Shown here: piece after piece, positions 13,011-23,179 of the stretch | How the letters are laid out: every line of letters starts with the position of its first letter | How positions within the stretch are numbered: the stretch's first letter is position 1 | Origin: Site-B1 sp963827785 | GTDB taxonomy: Bacteria > Bacteroidota > Bacteroidia > Flavobacteriales > Flavobacteriaceae | Assembly: GCA_963827785.1 (NCBI GenBank) | Contig: CAWHCT010000005.1 | Coordinates: 62,001-126,000, forward strand | DNA length: 64,000 nucleotides | Direction of reading: 5' to 3' | The notes under the pieces: generated by a model | The model's input: the letters and a program-made list of their open reading frames with translations, nothing else | What the model was told of the DNA's origin: nothing | Database searches by the model: none | Made by a program: the position numbers and the translations under genes

Positions 13011-13043
13011 AATCCAGTATGACCCACATAAAGCACCATCCCA
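13011..13043 (+). repeat. Duplicated 3' end of tRNA-Val (GAC) with flank
   Basis: A 33-base segment starting AATCCAGTATGACCCACAT matches 12844-12876, the T-arm/acceptor end of tRNA-Val (GAC) plus 17 bases of flank, with two mismatches. The two copies are 167 bases apart. No complete tRNA can be drawn from the second copy. The bases just before it (AGTGGTTTTGAAT) only vaguely resemble the T arm. Confidence 0.75.
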
Positions 13044-13066
13044 GTGCATAAATGCATTGGGATTTC
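13038..13066 (+). terminator. Hairpin after the tRNA-Val remnant
   Basis: The inverted repeat ATCCCAGTGCAT/ATGCATTGGGAT has one mismatch and a tiny loop. Only a short T stretch follows, so termination is possible but not strong. It may also serve murF transcripts arriving on the minus strand. Confidence 0.45.
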
Positions 13067-13110
13067 AGTTTATAAATATGTAACGCTTGGGATAATAATT
13101 ATTTCTGTAA

Positions 13111-14394
13111 TTAATCTAGTAGTTCCAGGATTCGTTCCAGTGCCATTCCTCTCGAACCTTTTATCAATATACTGGAGTTTTCAATTTTATCATTTAAAAG
13201 ATGTTTTTTTAGATCTTCGAAGGATTTGAAAAATTTTATATTATTGAAATTTGAATTTGTTTTATGAAAGTTTTACCCAACAAGATAGACTTCCTTAATA
13301 TTATTTTCTCAATTAAGTCAACAATATTTTGATGTTCTGTTATACTTGTTTCACCTAATTCGAACATATCACCTAGAAATACTATTTTAGCTGGTCTATC
13401 TAATTTATTAAAACTTAAGATAGCCGCCGACATACTAGTAGGATTAGCATTGTAGGCATCCATTATAATTTCATTACTTCCTTTTTTAATGATTTCTGAT
13501 CGATTATTCTTGGGACTATAATTTTCTATTGCATTTTTTAAGTCATTTTCAGGAACTTTAAAATAATCACCTGTTGCAATGGCCACTGCAATATTTCCTG
13601 AGTTATAGTCCCCAATGAGTTGACTTTTGATCAATTTCTTTTTATATTTTAGGACAACAAAAGGATTTGCTTCAATAAAACTAACTATGCAATCATTTTC
13701 TTTTCCAGAGCCAAAAGTTAACACACCAGGGATAAGTTCCTATTTGTTTTACTTGTTTTTCATCATCTGTGTTGATGAATGCAATTTTCTTGTTTGCCTT
13801 TAAATAATCATAAAGTTCGGATTTTCCTTTAATAACACCTTCATCACTTCCAAAACCTTCTAAATGTGCTTTACCAAAATTGGTTATTAGGCCAAAATCG
13901 GGTTGAGCTATTTTACATAAGAATTCAATTTCTTTTTGGTGATTTGCACCCATTTCAACAATGCCTATCTCGGTTTTATCTGTCATGGATAGCAATGTCA
14001 ATGGAACCCCAATATGATTATTTAGATTACCAACTGTTGCAGCTGTCTTATATTTTTTTGATAATACTGAATTAATAAGTTCTTTAGTTGTTGTTTTACC
14101 GTTACTTCCTGTCAAAGCAATAATTGAGACATTTAAATATTTCTATGATAGGTGGCCAATTCTTGCAAGGTTTCTAAAACATCATTAACTAAAAAAATAT
14201 TTTCACCTTCATATTCCTTCTCATCAACTATGGCATATTTTGCACCTTTTTTTATGGCTTCCTTAGCAAATTTATTTCCATTAAAATTATCTCCTTTCAG
14301 TGCAAAGAAAAAATCATTTTTACTTAATTTTTCTGGTATCAGTACAAACTGAATTACATTCAAGAAAGCGTTGGTATATTGATTCTATATTCAT
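13111..14394 (-). CDS. murF: UDP-MurNAc-tripeptide--D-Ala-D-Ala ligase (frameshifted)
   Basis: MurF adds D-Ala-D-Ala to the peptidoglycan precursor in the cytoplasm. The start at 14394 (MNIESIYQRF) leads to CTDTRK and the substrate segment FFALKGDNFNGN. The ATP-binding loop ALTGSNGKTTTKELI, EMGANHQKEIEFL and NFGKAHLEGFG follow, then MDAYNANPTSM and FLGDMFELGE of the C-terminal domain. The tail ILIKGSRGMALERILELL ends at stop 13111. Four single-base indels (near 14330, 14136, 13720 and 13265) break the frame, but the protein is complete at about 427 residues. A second UDP-MurNAc-tripeptide ligase of this type is not expected, so loss is implausible and errors are likelier. It is downstream of gldJ on the same strand with a 66-base gap. 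Confidence 0.9.
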
Positions 14395-14460
14395 AATTTA
14401 AATGTAAGAAAAAAGCCCTAACGATTAGTTAAGACTTTTAATATTTATAATTAATTCAAA

Positions 14461-16129
14461 TTAATTTCTTGCTTTTTTATTCTTATTTTTAGATTTTAGA
14501 TCCAACTCTGGACATCGCGCATCTAAAGCCAATATAATCTGTTGCCATATCCTGAGGGAAATAACTTCGTTGCGCAGGATCTAACCAATATTCTCTGTCT
14601 TTCCAGGAACCTCCTTTGTAAACACGCACTTCATCATTAATTAAAGATGTTCTTTTATTTGACTTGTCATATTCTCGAACTAGATTTCCAAAAGTATCAG
14701 CATCAACATTATGTTTAGGTGAATTATACATTTTTCTTGAGCCTAGAATCTTCATCTTCATCATTAAAGCTTTCAAAGTATCGAGAAGATTGTTTATCAC
14801 CATCTCTAAAGTTTCTGTTGTCACTGGTTGAGAAATTTGTTCTTAAATAAGTTTCTTCTTCATCAACAGGAACTTGAACAATTTCACCAGGTAAGTTAAC
14901 AGCAATGATTTTACCATTACTTAAAGTATCATAGACAATTGAATCTACAGTTACAACTACTACACTTCCATCCGGATTTAAGGCATTTTTAGTATAGACA
15001 TTACCTCTATAATAGTTGAAGTCATTATATTCATCATCTACAATAGGTCTGTATACATCAGCTACCCATTCGGCAACATTACCGGCCATATCGTATAATC
15101 CATAATCATTAGGCTCAAATGATTTTACTTGTGCAGTAATATCTGCACCATCATCAGACCAACCTGCAATTCCACCATAATCACCTTTTCCTTGTTTAAA
15201 GTTGGCTAACTGATCACCACGAAGTTTTCTTTTTCCAGATCTTGTATATTGACCATCCCAAGGATATTTTTTACGTCCTCTATAGGTGTTATAACTTCTT
15301 AACTCGCTCATGCCTAAAGCCGCATATTCCCATTCTGCTTCAGTTGGTAGTCTGTATTCAGGAGAAATAATTCCTGATTCTCTTTTTGCATAAATATTAA
15401 TAGGATTTCCGTCTGCATCTGTTTGAACATTTCGTTTACCACCTGTTAGAACATCTTCATTACCACCATAAGTTTCAGTAGGAGCATTGATATAAGTTTC
15501 TGTACTAAAATTTGCATCCGCTGTTGATTCATTAGGCATCTCTTTTAAGATATCCTGCATTCTCGGAAGACCATTTCATTAACTCGATCGGTTCTCCAAG
15601 TGGCAAATTCAACTGCCTGAATCCAACTTACACCAACAACAGGATATTCTGCATAACCAGGATGACGCAAATAATTGTTGGTCATTACCTCATTGTAACC
15701 TAGTCGATTTCTCCATACTAGAGTATCTGGTAATGCACCTTTATAGATGTTTTTGAAATTAGGATCTCCGGAGGATAAACCTTTTTATCCAATGCAGATA
15801 CTCAGTATACATTAAATTTGTTACCTCAGTTTCATCCATATAGAAGGACTGAACATGCTGTTGATTGGGGGTGTTGTTCCAATCATGCATTACATCATCC
15901 TGAACTTTACCCATGGTAAAAGTACCACCTTCAATAAATACTAGACCAGGAGAGGTTTCTTGTTCTTTGAATTTTGTAGTTGTATTGAAAACCACCATCC
16001 TTGTCATTAATTTGCCATCCAGTGGCTCTAGAACTATTTTTTGAAGAACTAGAGTTTTTTTTACAACTAAACATTGTCACTGACAACAGTGCAACTAAGT
16101 AAAATCTTTGGTGTTAAGATTTTTTTCAT
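14461..16129 (-). CDS. gldJ: Gliding motility lipoprotein GldJ (frameshifted)
   Basis: GldJ is an outer-membrane-associated lipoprotein needed for gliding and type IX secretion in Flavobacterium. The start at 16129 gives a lipoprotein signal with lipobox Cys in VTMFSCKKNSSSSKNS. The formylglycine-generating-enzyme-like fold follows: GLVFIEGGTFTMG, FYMDETEVTNLMY, YPVVGVSWIQAVEFATWR, LPTEAEWEYAALGM, YDMAGNVAEWVADVY, and YIGFRCAMSRVG near the end. Indels near 16100, 15975, 15775, 15585, 14760 and 14492 shift the frame. The reconstructed protein is about 556 residues, close to the family length, with a Lys-rich tail (SKNKNKKARN). It lies divergent from porU, the order known from Flavobacterium johnsoniae (gldJ, porU, porV). 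Confidence 0.92.
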
Positions 16130-16398
16130 TTCCATACTTTTAAGTAAGTCAAATTAAATTTCGGTGACGCAATATAACAATTAAAGGTAATATTACAAGT
16201 ATTTTTTCGATAAAATTGACAAAAAAAGTGCATTTCATCCTATATTTCTTACAGATTATCGGATTTTTTACTATTTTTGACCGTCATTCGTGTTTTTAAA
16301 ACGACAGTTTAAAGGATTTATTATTGTACTTTTGATATTTATTCCAATTAAAAATAACCACCCCATAATAAGCTATAATTTTGGACGTTAAATAAGCC
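16130..16398. other. Divergent intergenic region gldJ/porU
   Basis: This 269-base region separates divergent T9SS genes and is very A+T-rich. Apart from the porU promoter element listed separately, no gene or strong palindrome is seen. Both genes presumably start transcription here. Confidence 0.6.
16376..16383 (+). promoter_or_regulatory. porU -7 promoter element (TAATTTTG)
   Basis: TAATTTTG matches TAnnTTTG and ends 15 bases before the porU ATG, predicting a leader of only about 10 bases. Confidence 0.5.
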
Positions 16399-19300
16399 AT
16401 GAAAAAGAATATACTATTAATCTTATTATTAGTATCAAATGTTTGTTTTTCTCAACAAAAACAATTCAATATTAGCTGGGAGACGACAAGAGTTTTGGCT
16501 ACAGAAACATCTCAATTTGAACTACCCGGGTTTAACAATGAAAATTACAGTTTTGATTCTGATACCGGATTAAAGTTTGTGGCTCAATGGGAATCTTCAA
16601 GATTCGTAAATGAAACAACAGGGGTATTGAAATGTTGTTTATAGAAATATAGCAAGGTCAGAACTCAAAGATCTTGATTTAAAAACAATACCAACAGAAA
16701 TAACCTTTAATTTAAGAAATCCAGATGCCAGGGGTAAGAATTACATTTATTTTGAATTAAGTCCAATTATTAAAGGAAGGAAATATTTAAAAAAGTTACT
16801 TCTTTTACGATAAATTATGAATTTTCTTCTGGGAATACCTCAAGAAATACAGCATCAGGCTTAGCAATTTCAAATTCTGTATTAAGTTCTGGTACATGGT
16901 ACAGGTTTTATGTGGAAAAAACGGGAGTTTTTAAATTTCAGTAAAGTTTTTTAGAAAGCCTGGGAGTTAATGTTAATAACATAGATCCAAGGACATTAAA
17001 ATCTTTGGAAATGGTGGTACAATGATGCCATATAATAATAATGGTTTTATCCTTTTGATCTGCAGGAAAATGCCATAAAAGTTGTTGGTGAAGAAGATGG
17101 CATCTTTAATGAGCAGGATCATATCTTGTTCTATGCCGAAGGTCCAAATAATTACAATCAGGAAAGCAATACCAATATCAATATTTATACAGATAAGTCT
17201 TATTATTTTGTCAATATTAGTCCAGGTAATGGAAAGAGTATTCAACCAATGCAACAGCCGGAAGGTGATCCAGATTTGACATATACGACCTTTTAGCGAT
17301 TATCAAATTTCATGAAGTGGATGAGTACAATCTTGTGAAAGTAGGTAGGCGATGGTTTGGAGATCGATTTGATATAGAACCTATCAAAATTTTGAGTTCG
17401 ATTTTCCAAATTTGGTTACATCAGAGCCGTTAAATCTTAGGGTATATGCTGCAGCAGTTTCTGAGTCACCGACAACTATGCATGTCAATTTAAATGGAAC
17501 AGCAGTTGACCAACTTATCATTTTCTCCCATAAATGAAGATACTCTTGAACCGAAGATTGGGTCAGCTACAAATGTCAATTCTAATTCTCAATAATATCA
17601 CTGTTGCTTTAGAATATAATAATGAAGGTAATCCTAGTGCCATTGGCGTATCTCGATTATATTTCAATTGAAGCGACCAGACAATTGAATTATTCTGGTG
17701 AGCAATTTATTTTTAAGAATTATGATGTCTCGCAAACCTCAGGAATTGCTGAGTACATTATTCAGTAATGCTGACCAATGTTAGTGAAGTTTGGGATATT
17801 ACCGATAATATAATGTTACCAATTGCCAAATCAGATAGTGCAGTCACTACTTTAGTTTTAAAGCAGCAATGGGTAGCTTAAGAACATATGTTGCCTTGGA
17901 TCAACTCTAGATTATTTATCACCTTTAAGAGATCCCAATGTCAAGTGTAGCAAATCAAAATTTAAAAGGAACTATATTTCAAAATTCAGCAAGGTCAATT
18001 TCAAGATCTTGATTATTTAATTGTAGCACCTGCAATTATTTTTTCTCAGGCAGAAAGACTAGCTGAAATAAATAGAGAGCAATATGAATTTGAATGTAAA
18101 AGTGTTGAACTTGAACAAAATATATAATGAATTTAGTTCCGGAAATCCAGGATGATCAGCAATTAGGAATTTGGTAAAATATGTATATGATAATGCAAGT
18201 AGCACCTGAAAATAGATTAAAGTATTTATGTTTATTTGGTGATGCTTCATTTGATTATAAAGATAGAATTCGAGTAACACGAATATTGTTCCTTCATGGC
18301 ATGCATATAGTAGTTTTAATTTAACCAATTCATTTGTTTCTGATGATTTCTTATGGAATGATGGATGATAATGAAGGGACCATGAGCAATAGTGATAAGC
18401 TGGATATTGCAGTAGGAAGAATTCTAGCTGATATCTCCTCAAAGAGCGCGAAATGGTTGATAAAATAGAATTATATTACAAAAAGAATCCTATGGTAGTT
18501 GGCGAAACAATTTCGTTGTAATTTCTGATGATGTAGATGAGCCATGGGAGAAAATTACTTCAACAAACCACAAATGACATTGCTGATGAAATTACTCAAG
18601 AAAAACCATTCATTAATGTTATTAAAATACATTCTGACGCTTATCAACAGGAATCATCAGCAGGAGGAGATCGATATCCGGAAGTAAACAAAGCTTTGTA
18701 GATGCCATTGAGAAGGGAGCATTAGTTGTTAATTATTTTGGTCATGGTGGTGAAGATGGATTGGCTAAGGAAAGAATCTTTAACAAACCAGACATAAATA
18801 ATCTTCATAATATTTGCAAATTCAATTGTTTTGTAACGGTTACTTGTGAGTATACCAGGTTTGATAATCCACTATCGTGAAACAGCAGGCGAATTTACGT
18901 TTTGGAATAAAGATGGTGGTGCTATTGGATTAATTACTACAACCAGACAAATATTTGTGACGTACAGGTATAATATTTAATGTCACCTTAAGTCAGTACT
19001 TATTTTCCTATGCTTCCAACGAATATCCTTCAATGGCAGAATCTCTTAGACTTACTAAAACGGATCCAAGTATATCAAATGCAACCCAAAGAAGATTGGT
19101 GTTTTTTATTGGCGATCCTGCCATGAAATTGTCATTTCCAAAACCAAATATAAGACTAACCAATTAAATGATGTGCCTATTGGCTCAGGCCAACTGATAC
19201 TTTAAAAGCACTTAGTAAAGTTAAGTTAAGTGGAGAAGTTACTAGACGAATCTGGATAACTTTTAAGTGATTACAATGGAATTCTTTCAGCTACTATTTA

Positions 19301-20266
19301 TGACAAGAATATTGATAGACAAACCTTGGCAAATGATGGCACTTCAGAAAATGGTCAAGCGAATTATAATTGGATTTTAAAACATTAGGTGAAATTATTT
19401 TTAGAGGTCAAGCCATGTTTCAAAAGGGCTATTTGAATTTGATTTTATTGTTCCACGAGATATTGGTATTCCGGTAGGAAATGGAAAAGTGAGTTTTTAC
19501 TCCAGAACTGAGGATCCCTTCAAGATAACCAGGCTGGCGCAAGTTTTGATATTCTAATTGGTGGTATGAATGAAAATGCTCCAGAGGATAATATTGGTCC
19601 AACAATAAAACTTTATATGAACGATGAAAATTTTGTTTCTGGTGGAATCACAAATGAATCACCAACCTTAGTTGGCTAAACTTCGAAGATGAAAATGGTA
19701 TTAATACAGCCAGTGGTATTGGTCATGATATTGTGGCAATTATTAGATGGTGATGAAACGAATCCATTTGTTTTAAATGATTATTACGAAACAGATGTTG
19801 ATGATTATACAAAAGGAAAATTAACTTATCCTTTTAGAGACTTGGAACCAGGATTGCATACCTTAACATTAAAAGCATGGGATGTTTATAATAATTCATC
19901 AACAGCCGAAATACAGTTTATAGTTTATGATAAAGACCAAGAACTTAGTAATAAATAACGTACTCAATTACCCAAATCCATTTGTAAATTATACAGAATT
20001 TTGGTTTAATCACAATAGTTCGGAACCTTTAGACGTTTCTGTACAGATATTCACTGTGTCAGGAAAATTGGTAAGAACCTTAAATGGTCAAACGGAGTGC
20101 TGAGTGTTGTGATCAGAGGCTTCATCTTATCTAGAGATATTGTTTGGGATGGAAGAGATGATTTTGGAGATAAAATAGGAAAAGGAGTTTATGTTTATAA
20201 ACTAACAGTAAGATCGAACAATTAAATAAAAAAGTAGAAAAGTTTGAAAAACTTGTCATACTTTAA
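16399..20266 (+). CDS. porU: Type IX secretion C25 sortase-like peptidase PorU (heavily frameshifted)
   Basis: PorU is the outer-membrane-associated gingipain-type (C25) peptidase that removes C-terminal signals from T9SS cargo and attaches them at the surface. The start at 16399 gives a Sec signal peptide (KKNILLILLLVSNVCFSQ). The catalytic His is in NYFGHGGEDGLAKERIF (about 18733), and the catalytic Cys codon lies at 18845-18847 within VTCEYTRFDNP. The C-terminal part has NYLPNPFVNYTEFWF-like and VWDGRDDFGDKIGKGVYVYKL motifs, as in other PorU proteins. The length of about 1,289 residues is right for the family. More than fifteen indels chop the frame, the highest density in the window. The stop is 33 bases before porV. 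Disruption is probably artefactual because both catalytic residues and flanks are conserved. Confidence 0.9.
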
Positions 20267-20273
20267 TAAAAAT

Positions 20274-20281
20274 TATATTTG
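20274..20281 (+). promoter_or_regulatory. porV -7 promoter element (TATATTTG)
   Basis: TATATTTG lies between the porU stop and the porV ATG (20300), so porV may also be transcribed independently. Confidence 0.45.
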
Positions 20282-20299
20282 TTAACTAAATTAAACTAC

Positions 20300-21524
20300 A
20301 TGAGAAATCGTTAATTTTAGTATTAATAGCATTGGTATTTGTTTTTAAAATAAATGCTCAGGAAACAGTAGTTTTCGATAACCAAACATCTGTTATTACA
20401 ACAGGAGTTCCATTTTTATTAATAGCATCAGATGCACGAGCAGCTGCATTGGGAGATATGGGTGTAGCCACTTCTGTTGATGCATTTTCGCAACAATGGA
20501 ATCCATCAAAGTATGCCTTTTCACTGAAGTAAATCAGGAATTGGAGTTAGTTATACACCTTATTTAAGTAAATTAGTAAATGATATTTTTCTTGGAAATT
20601 TGACCTATTTTAACAGGTTAGATGAACGAAGTGCATTTGCTGCCAGTTTTAAGTATTTTTCCTTAGGTGAAATTGAAATTAACGGATGAATTATCGGAAC
20701 GGTTCTGGAAAATGTAAAACCAAATGAGTTTACATTAGATGCTACTTACTCATTGAGATTGAGTGATCAATTTGCCATGGCTGTAACATGACGCTATTTG
20801 AATTCTGACTTAAAAATTAATGCAGTGGACCCTGATGCCGGTTCGGCCAGTTCTTTTGCAGTTGATATTTCCGGATTTTATCAAAGTGAAGAAAATGCGT
20901 ATGGCGATTTTAATGGACGATGGAGAGCAGGATTTGCAATTCAGAATATAGGACCAAAGATTAAATATGATGATGGTGGCAGGGATAATTTCTTACCGAC
21001 TAATGTTGCGTCTAGGCGGCGGTTTCGATTTTATTTTTGACGAATACAATAAATTGGCTGTTACTGCAGAAATTGCGAAAATTATTGGTCCCGACACCTC
21101 CAATATATGGTTATGAAGATACTATTCAGGATGGAGATACAGAGCCAAACGGACAGCAGGATGTTAATGAGCCAACAATTATAGTTGAAGGTAAAGATCC
21201 TGATGTTAGTTTTATTTCAGGGATTTTCCAATCATTTGGAGATGCTCCAGGAGGATTTAGTGAAGAACTAAAAGAATTTACATGGGCTTTAGGTGCAGAG
21301 TATTTATATCAGGATTCTTTTGCAATCAGAGCAGGCTTTTTCAATGAAAGTGAAGATAAAGGCGCGAGAAAATTCTTGGCCTTGGAGCAGGATTTAAATA
21401 TAATGTTGCCAATATAGATCTGTCCTATTTATTCTCAGCATCAAAAGTGCAAAGTCCGTTAGAAGGAACCTTACGATTCTCTCTAACGTTTAATTTAGGG
21501 GAGGGAGAATATTCAGAATATTAA
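20300..21524 (+). CDS. porV: Type IX secretion outer-membrane protein PorV (frameshifted)
   Basis: PorV (LptO) is an outer-membrane beta-barrel of the FadL type that carries T9SS cargo from the translocon to PorU. ATG 20300 leads, after one missing base, into a signal peptide ending INAQ. The conserved VPFLLIASDARAAALGDMGVATSVD then appears near residue 40, a strong PorV signature, with NPSKYAFS following. Later parts show INAVDPDAGSASSFAVDISGFY, GRWRAGFAIQNIGPKIKY and the closing strands LRFSLTFNLGEG, ending at 21524. About six indels interrupt it (for example near 20310, 20530, 20685, 20790, 21015 and 21085). The length of about 408 residues fits. It stands directly after porU, as in other flavobacteria. 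Confidence 0.92.
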
Positions 21525-21545
21525 AAATAAATACAATCAAATTCA

Positions 21546-21578
21546 AAAAAACTATTGTCCAACTGCAATAGTTTTTTT
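21546..21578 (+). terminator. Terminator after porV
   Basis: The stem AAACTATTG/CAATAGTTT is followed by seven T. It closes the porU-porV unit before cdd. Confidence 0.85.
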
Positions 21579-21606
21579 GTCTAAATTAGTTTCTTAACTT
21601 TATTCT

Positions 21607-22089
21607 ATGAAAGAAATTAAATTCGAATCTAATTTTCTTGTCTACACTTCTGTAGAAGAATTGCCAGTTAATATTAAATCCCTGATGAAAGAGGCTATTG
21701 AAGCCAGAGAAAAAGCTTATGCTCCTTATTCAAATTTTTTTGTTGGTGCAGCTGTTTTATTGGATAATGGGGAAGTTGTAACTGGGAATAATCAGGAAAA
21801 TGCTTCATATCCTTCGGGATTATGTGCAGAACGAACCGCTATTTATTATGCCGGGTCAAAGTATCCCAAAGCAAAAATTCTAAGAATCGCAATAACGGCG
21901 TCTTCTCAAAATCAGGAAACAACAACTCCTATTCCTCCATGCGGAGCATGCAGGCAGGCAATCGCAGAGTATGAAGTTAAACAAAATGCTTCTATTGAGA
22001 TATATTTTATGGGAAAAACAGGAGAAGTTATCAAATCAGAATCACTGGCCAATTTATTACCATTTGTTTTCAATAAATCATCTCTATAG
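21607..22089 (+). CDS. cdd: Cytidine deaminase
   Basis: A zinc enzyme that deaminates cytidine and deoxycytidine to uridine forms in pyrimidine salvage. The 160-residue protein has the family pair CAERTA (zinc ligand Cys73 and catalytic Glu75) and PCGACRQ (Cys112, Cys115). An N-terminal APYSNFFVGAAV holds the substrate-binding Phe/Asn segment. Frame and length are intact, marking the end of the damaged zone. It is followed by pdhA after 88 bases with its own promoter, so it is probably monocistronic. Confidence 0.96.
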   Translation: MKEIKFESNFLVYTSVEELPVNIKSLMKEAIEAREKAYAPYSNFFVGAAVLLDNGEVVTGNNQENASYPSGLCAERTAIYYAGSKYPKAKILRIAITASSQNQETTTPIPPCGACRQAIAEYEVKQNASIEIYFMGKTGEVIKSESLANLLPFVFNKSSL

Positions 22090-22142
22090 CGAATTAATGT
22101 AATTTTAATCCTTTACTGTTTTTTCATTACTAACTAAAATGC

Positions 22143-22150
22143 TATTTTTG
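22143..22150 (+). promoter_or_regulatory. pdhA -7 promoter element (TATTTTTG)
   Basis: TATTTTTG matches TAnnTTTG and ends 27 bases before the pdhA ATG. Confidence 0.5.
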
Positions 22151-22177
22151 TTGTTCGTTTTGTAAATTAGACCAACA

Positions 22178-23176
22178 ATGAAGAAAATAACAAAAGAGGT
22201 ATATTTAAAGTGGTATGAAGATATGTTATTCTGGAGAAAGTTTGAAGACAAGCTTGCTGCAGTTTATATCCAACAGAAAGTAAGAGGGTTTCTTCATCTT
22301 TACAACGGTCAGGAAGCAGTATTGGCTGGTGCTTTGCATGCCATGGATCTGACCAAGGATAAAATGATAACAGCTTACCGTAATCACGTTCAGCCAATAG
22401 GTATGGGTGTTGATCCAAGAAGAGTTATGGCAGAATTGTATGGTAAAGCCACCGGAACCTCCCATGGACTTGGAGGATCTATGCATATCTTTTCTAAGGA
22501 ACATCGATTTTATGGTGGTCATGGAATTGTTGGTGGTCAAATACCTTTGGGTGCAGGCATTGCATTTGGCGATAAATATCATGGTAGTGATGCTGTAACT
22601 TTGTGTTGTTTTGGTGATGGTGCAGCTCGTCAGGGATCTCTTCATGAAACATTTAACTTAGCAATGCTTTGGAAAATACCAGTCGTGTTTATCTGTGAGA
22701 ACAATGGTTATGCCATGGGAACATCTGTAGCCAGAACCTCGACTATTCCGGATATATGGAAATTGGGTCTAGGTTTTGAAATGCCCAGCGGACCTGTTGA
22801 CGGAATGAATCCGGTATCGGTTGCTAAGGCACTTGATGAAGCTATTGCAAGAGCCAGAAAAGGTGATGGACCTACATTTCTGGAAATGAAAACCTATCGT
22901 TACAGAGGTCATTCTATGAGTGATGCACAGCATTACAGAACAAAAGATGAGGTTAATGAGTACAAAAAAATAGATCCAATCACTCAGGTTAAGGATTTAA
23001 TCTTGGAAAAGAAATATGCAACTCCAGAGGATCTTGCAGAAATTGACAAACGAGTCAAAGCTTTGGTTAACGAATGTGAAAAATTTGCTGAAGAATCTCC
23101 ATATCCTGAAAAGAGCTTGATGTATGAGGCTGTTTATGAGCAGAAAGATTATCCATTTTTACAACATAAATTATAA
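22178..23176 (+). CDS. pdhA: Pyruvate dehydrogenase E1 component, alpha subunit
   Basis: The E1 alpha chain decarboxylates pyruvate with thiamine diphosphate and passes the acetyl group to E2 lipoyl domains. The 332-residue protein has the TPP-binding motif from GDGAARQG (residues 146-153) to the ENN at 174-176. RNHVQPIGMG and YRYRGHSMSDAQHYR carry the regulatory-loop region common to E1 alpha. The beta subunit gene is not next to it; pdhC follows after only 3 bases. E1 beta must lie outside the window, a split arrangement I recall as common in Bacteroidota. The pair is clearly one transcript. Confidence 0.96.
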   Translation: MKKITKEVYLKWYEDMLFWRKFEDKLAAVYIQQKVRGFLHLYNGQEAVLAGALHAMDLTKDKMITAYRNHVQPIGMGVDPRRVMAELYGKATGTSHGLGGSMHIFSKEHRFYGGHGIVGGQIPLGAGIAFGDKYHGSDAVTLCCFGDGAARQGSLHETFNLAMLWKIPVVFICENNGYAMGTSVARTSTIPDIWKLGLGFEMPSGPVDGMNPVSVAKALDEAIARARKGDGPTFLEMKTYRYRGHSMSDAQHYRTKDEVNEYKKIDPITQVKDLILEKKYATPEDLAEIDKRVKALVNECEKFAEESPYPEKSLMYEAVYEQKDYPFLQHKL

Positions 23177-23179
23177 GAC

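Noticed and set aside
12475..13049. ORFs with WAQRDSNPRPLGCKPSA- and GFEPVTSTLSR-like sequence
   Set aside because: These are the well-known false peptides produced by antisense translation of tRNA genes.
16399..20266. Reading porU as several short independent genes
   Set aside because: The pieces in three frames form one PorU in order, from signal peptide through catalytic His and Cys to the C-terminal motif.
22226..22645. 139-codon ORF antisense to pdhA
   Set aside because: A shadow of a well-conserved enzyme; no promoter or family resemblance.
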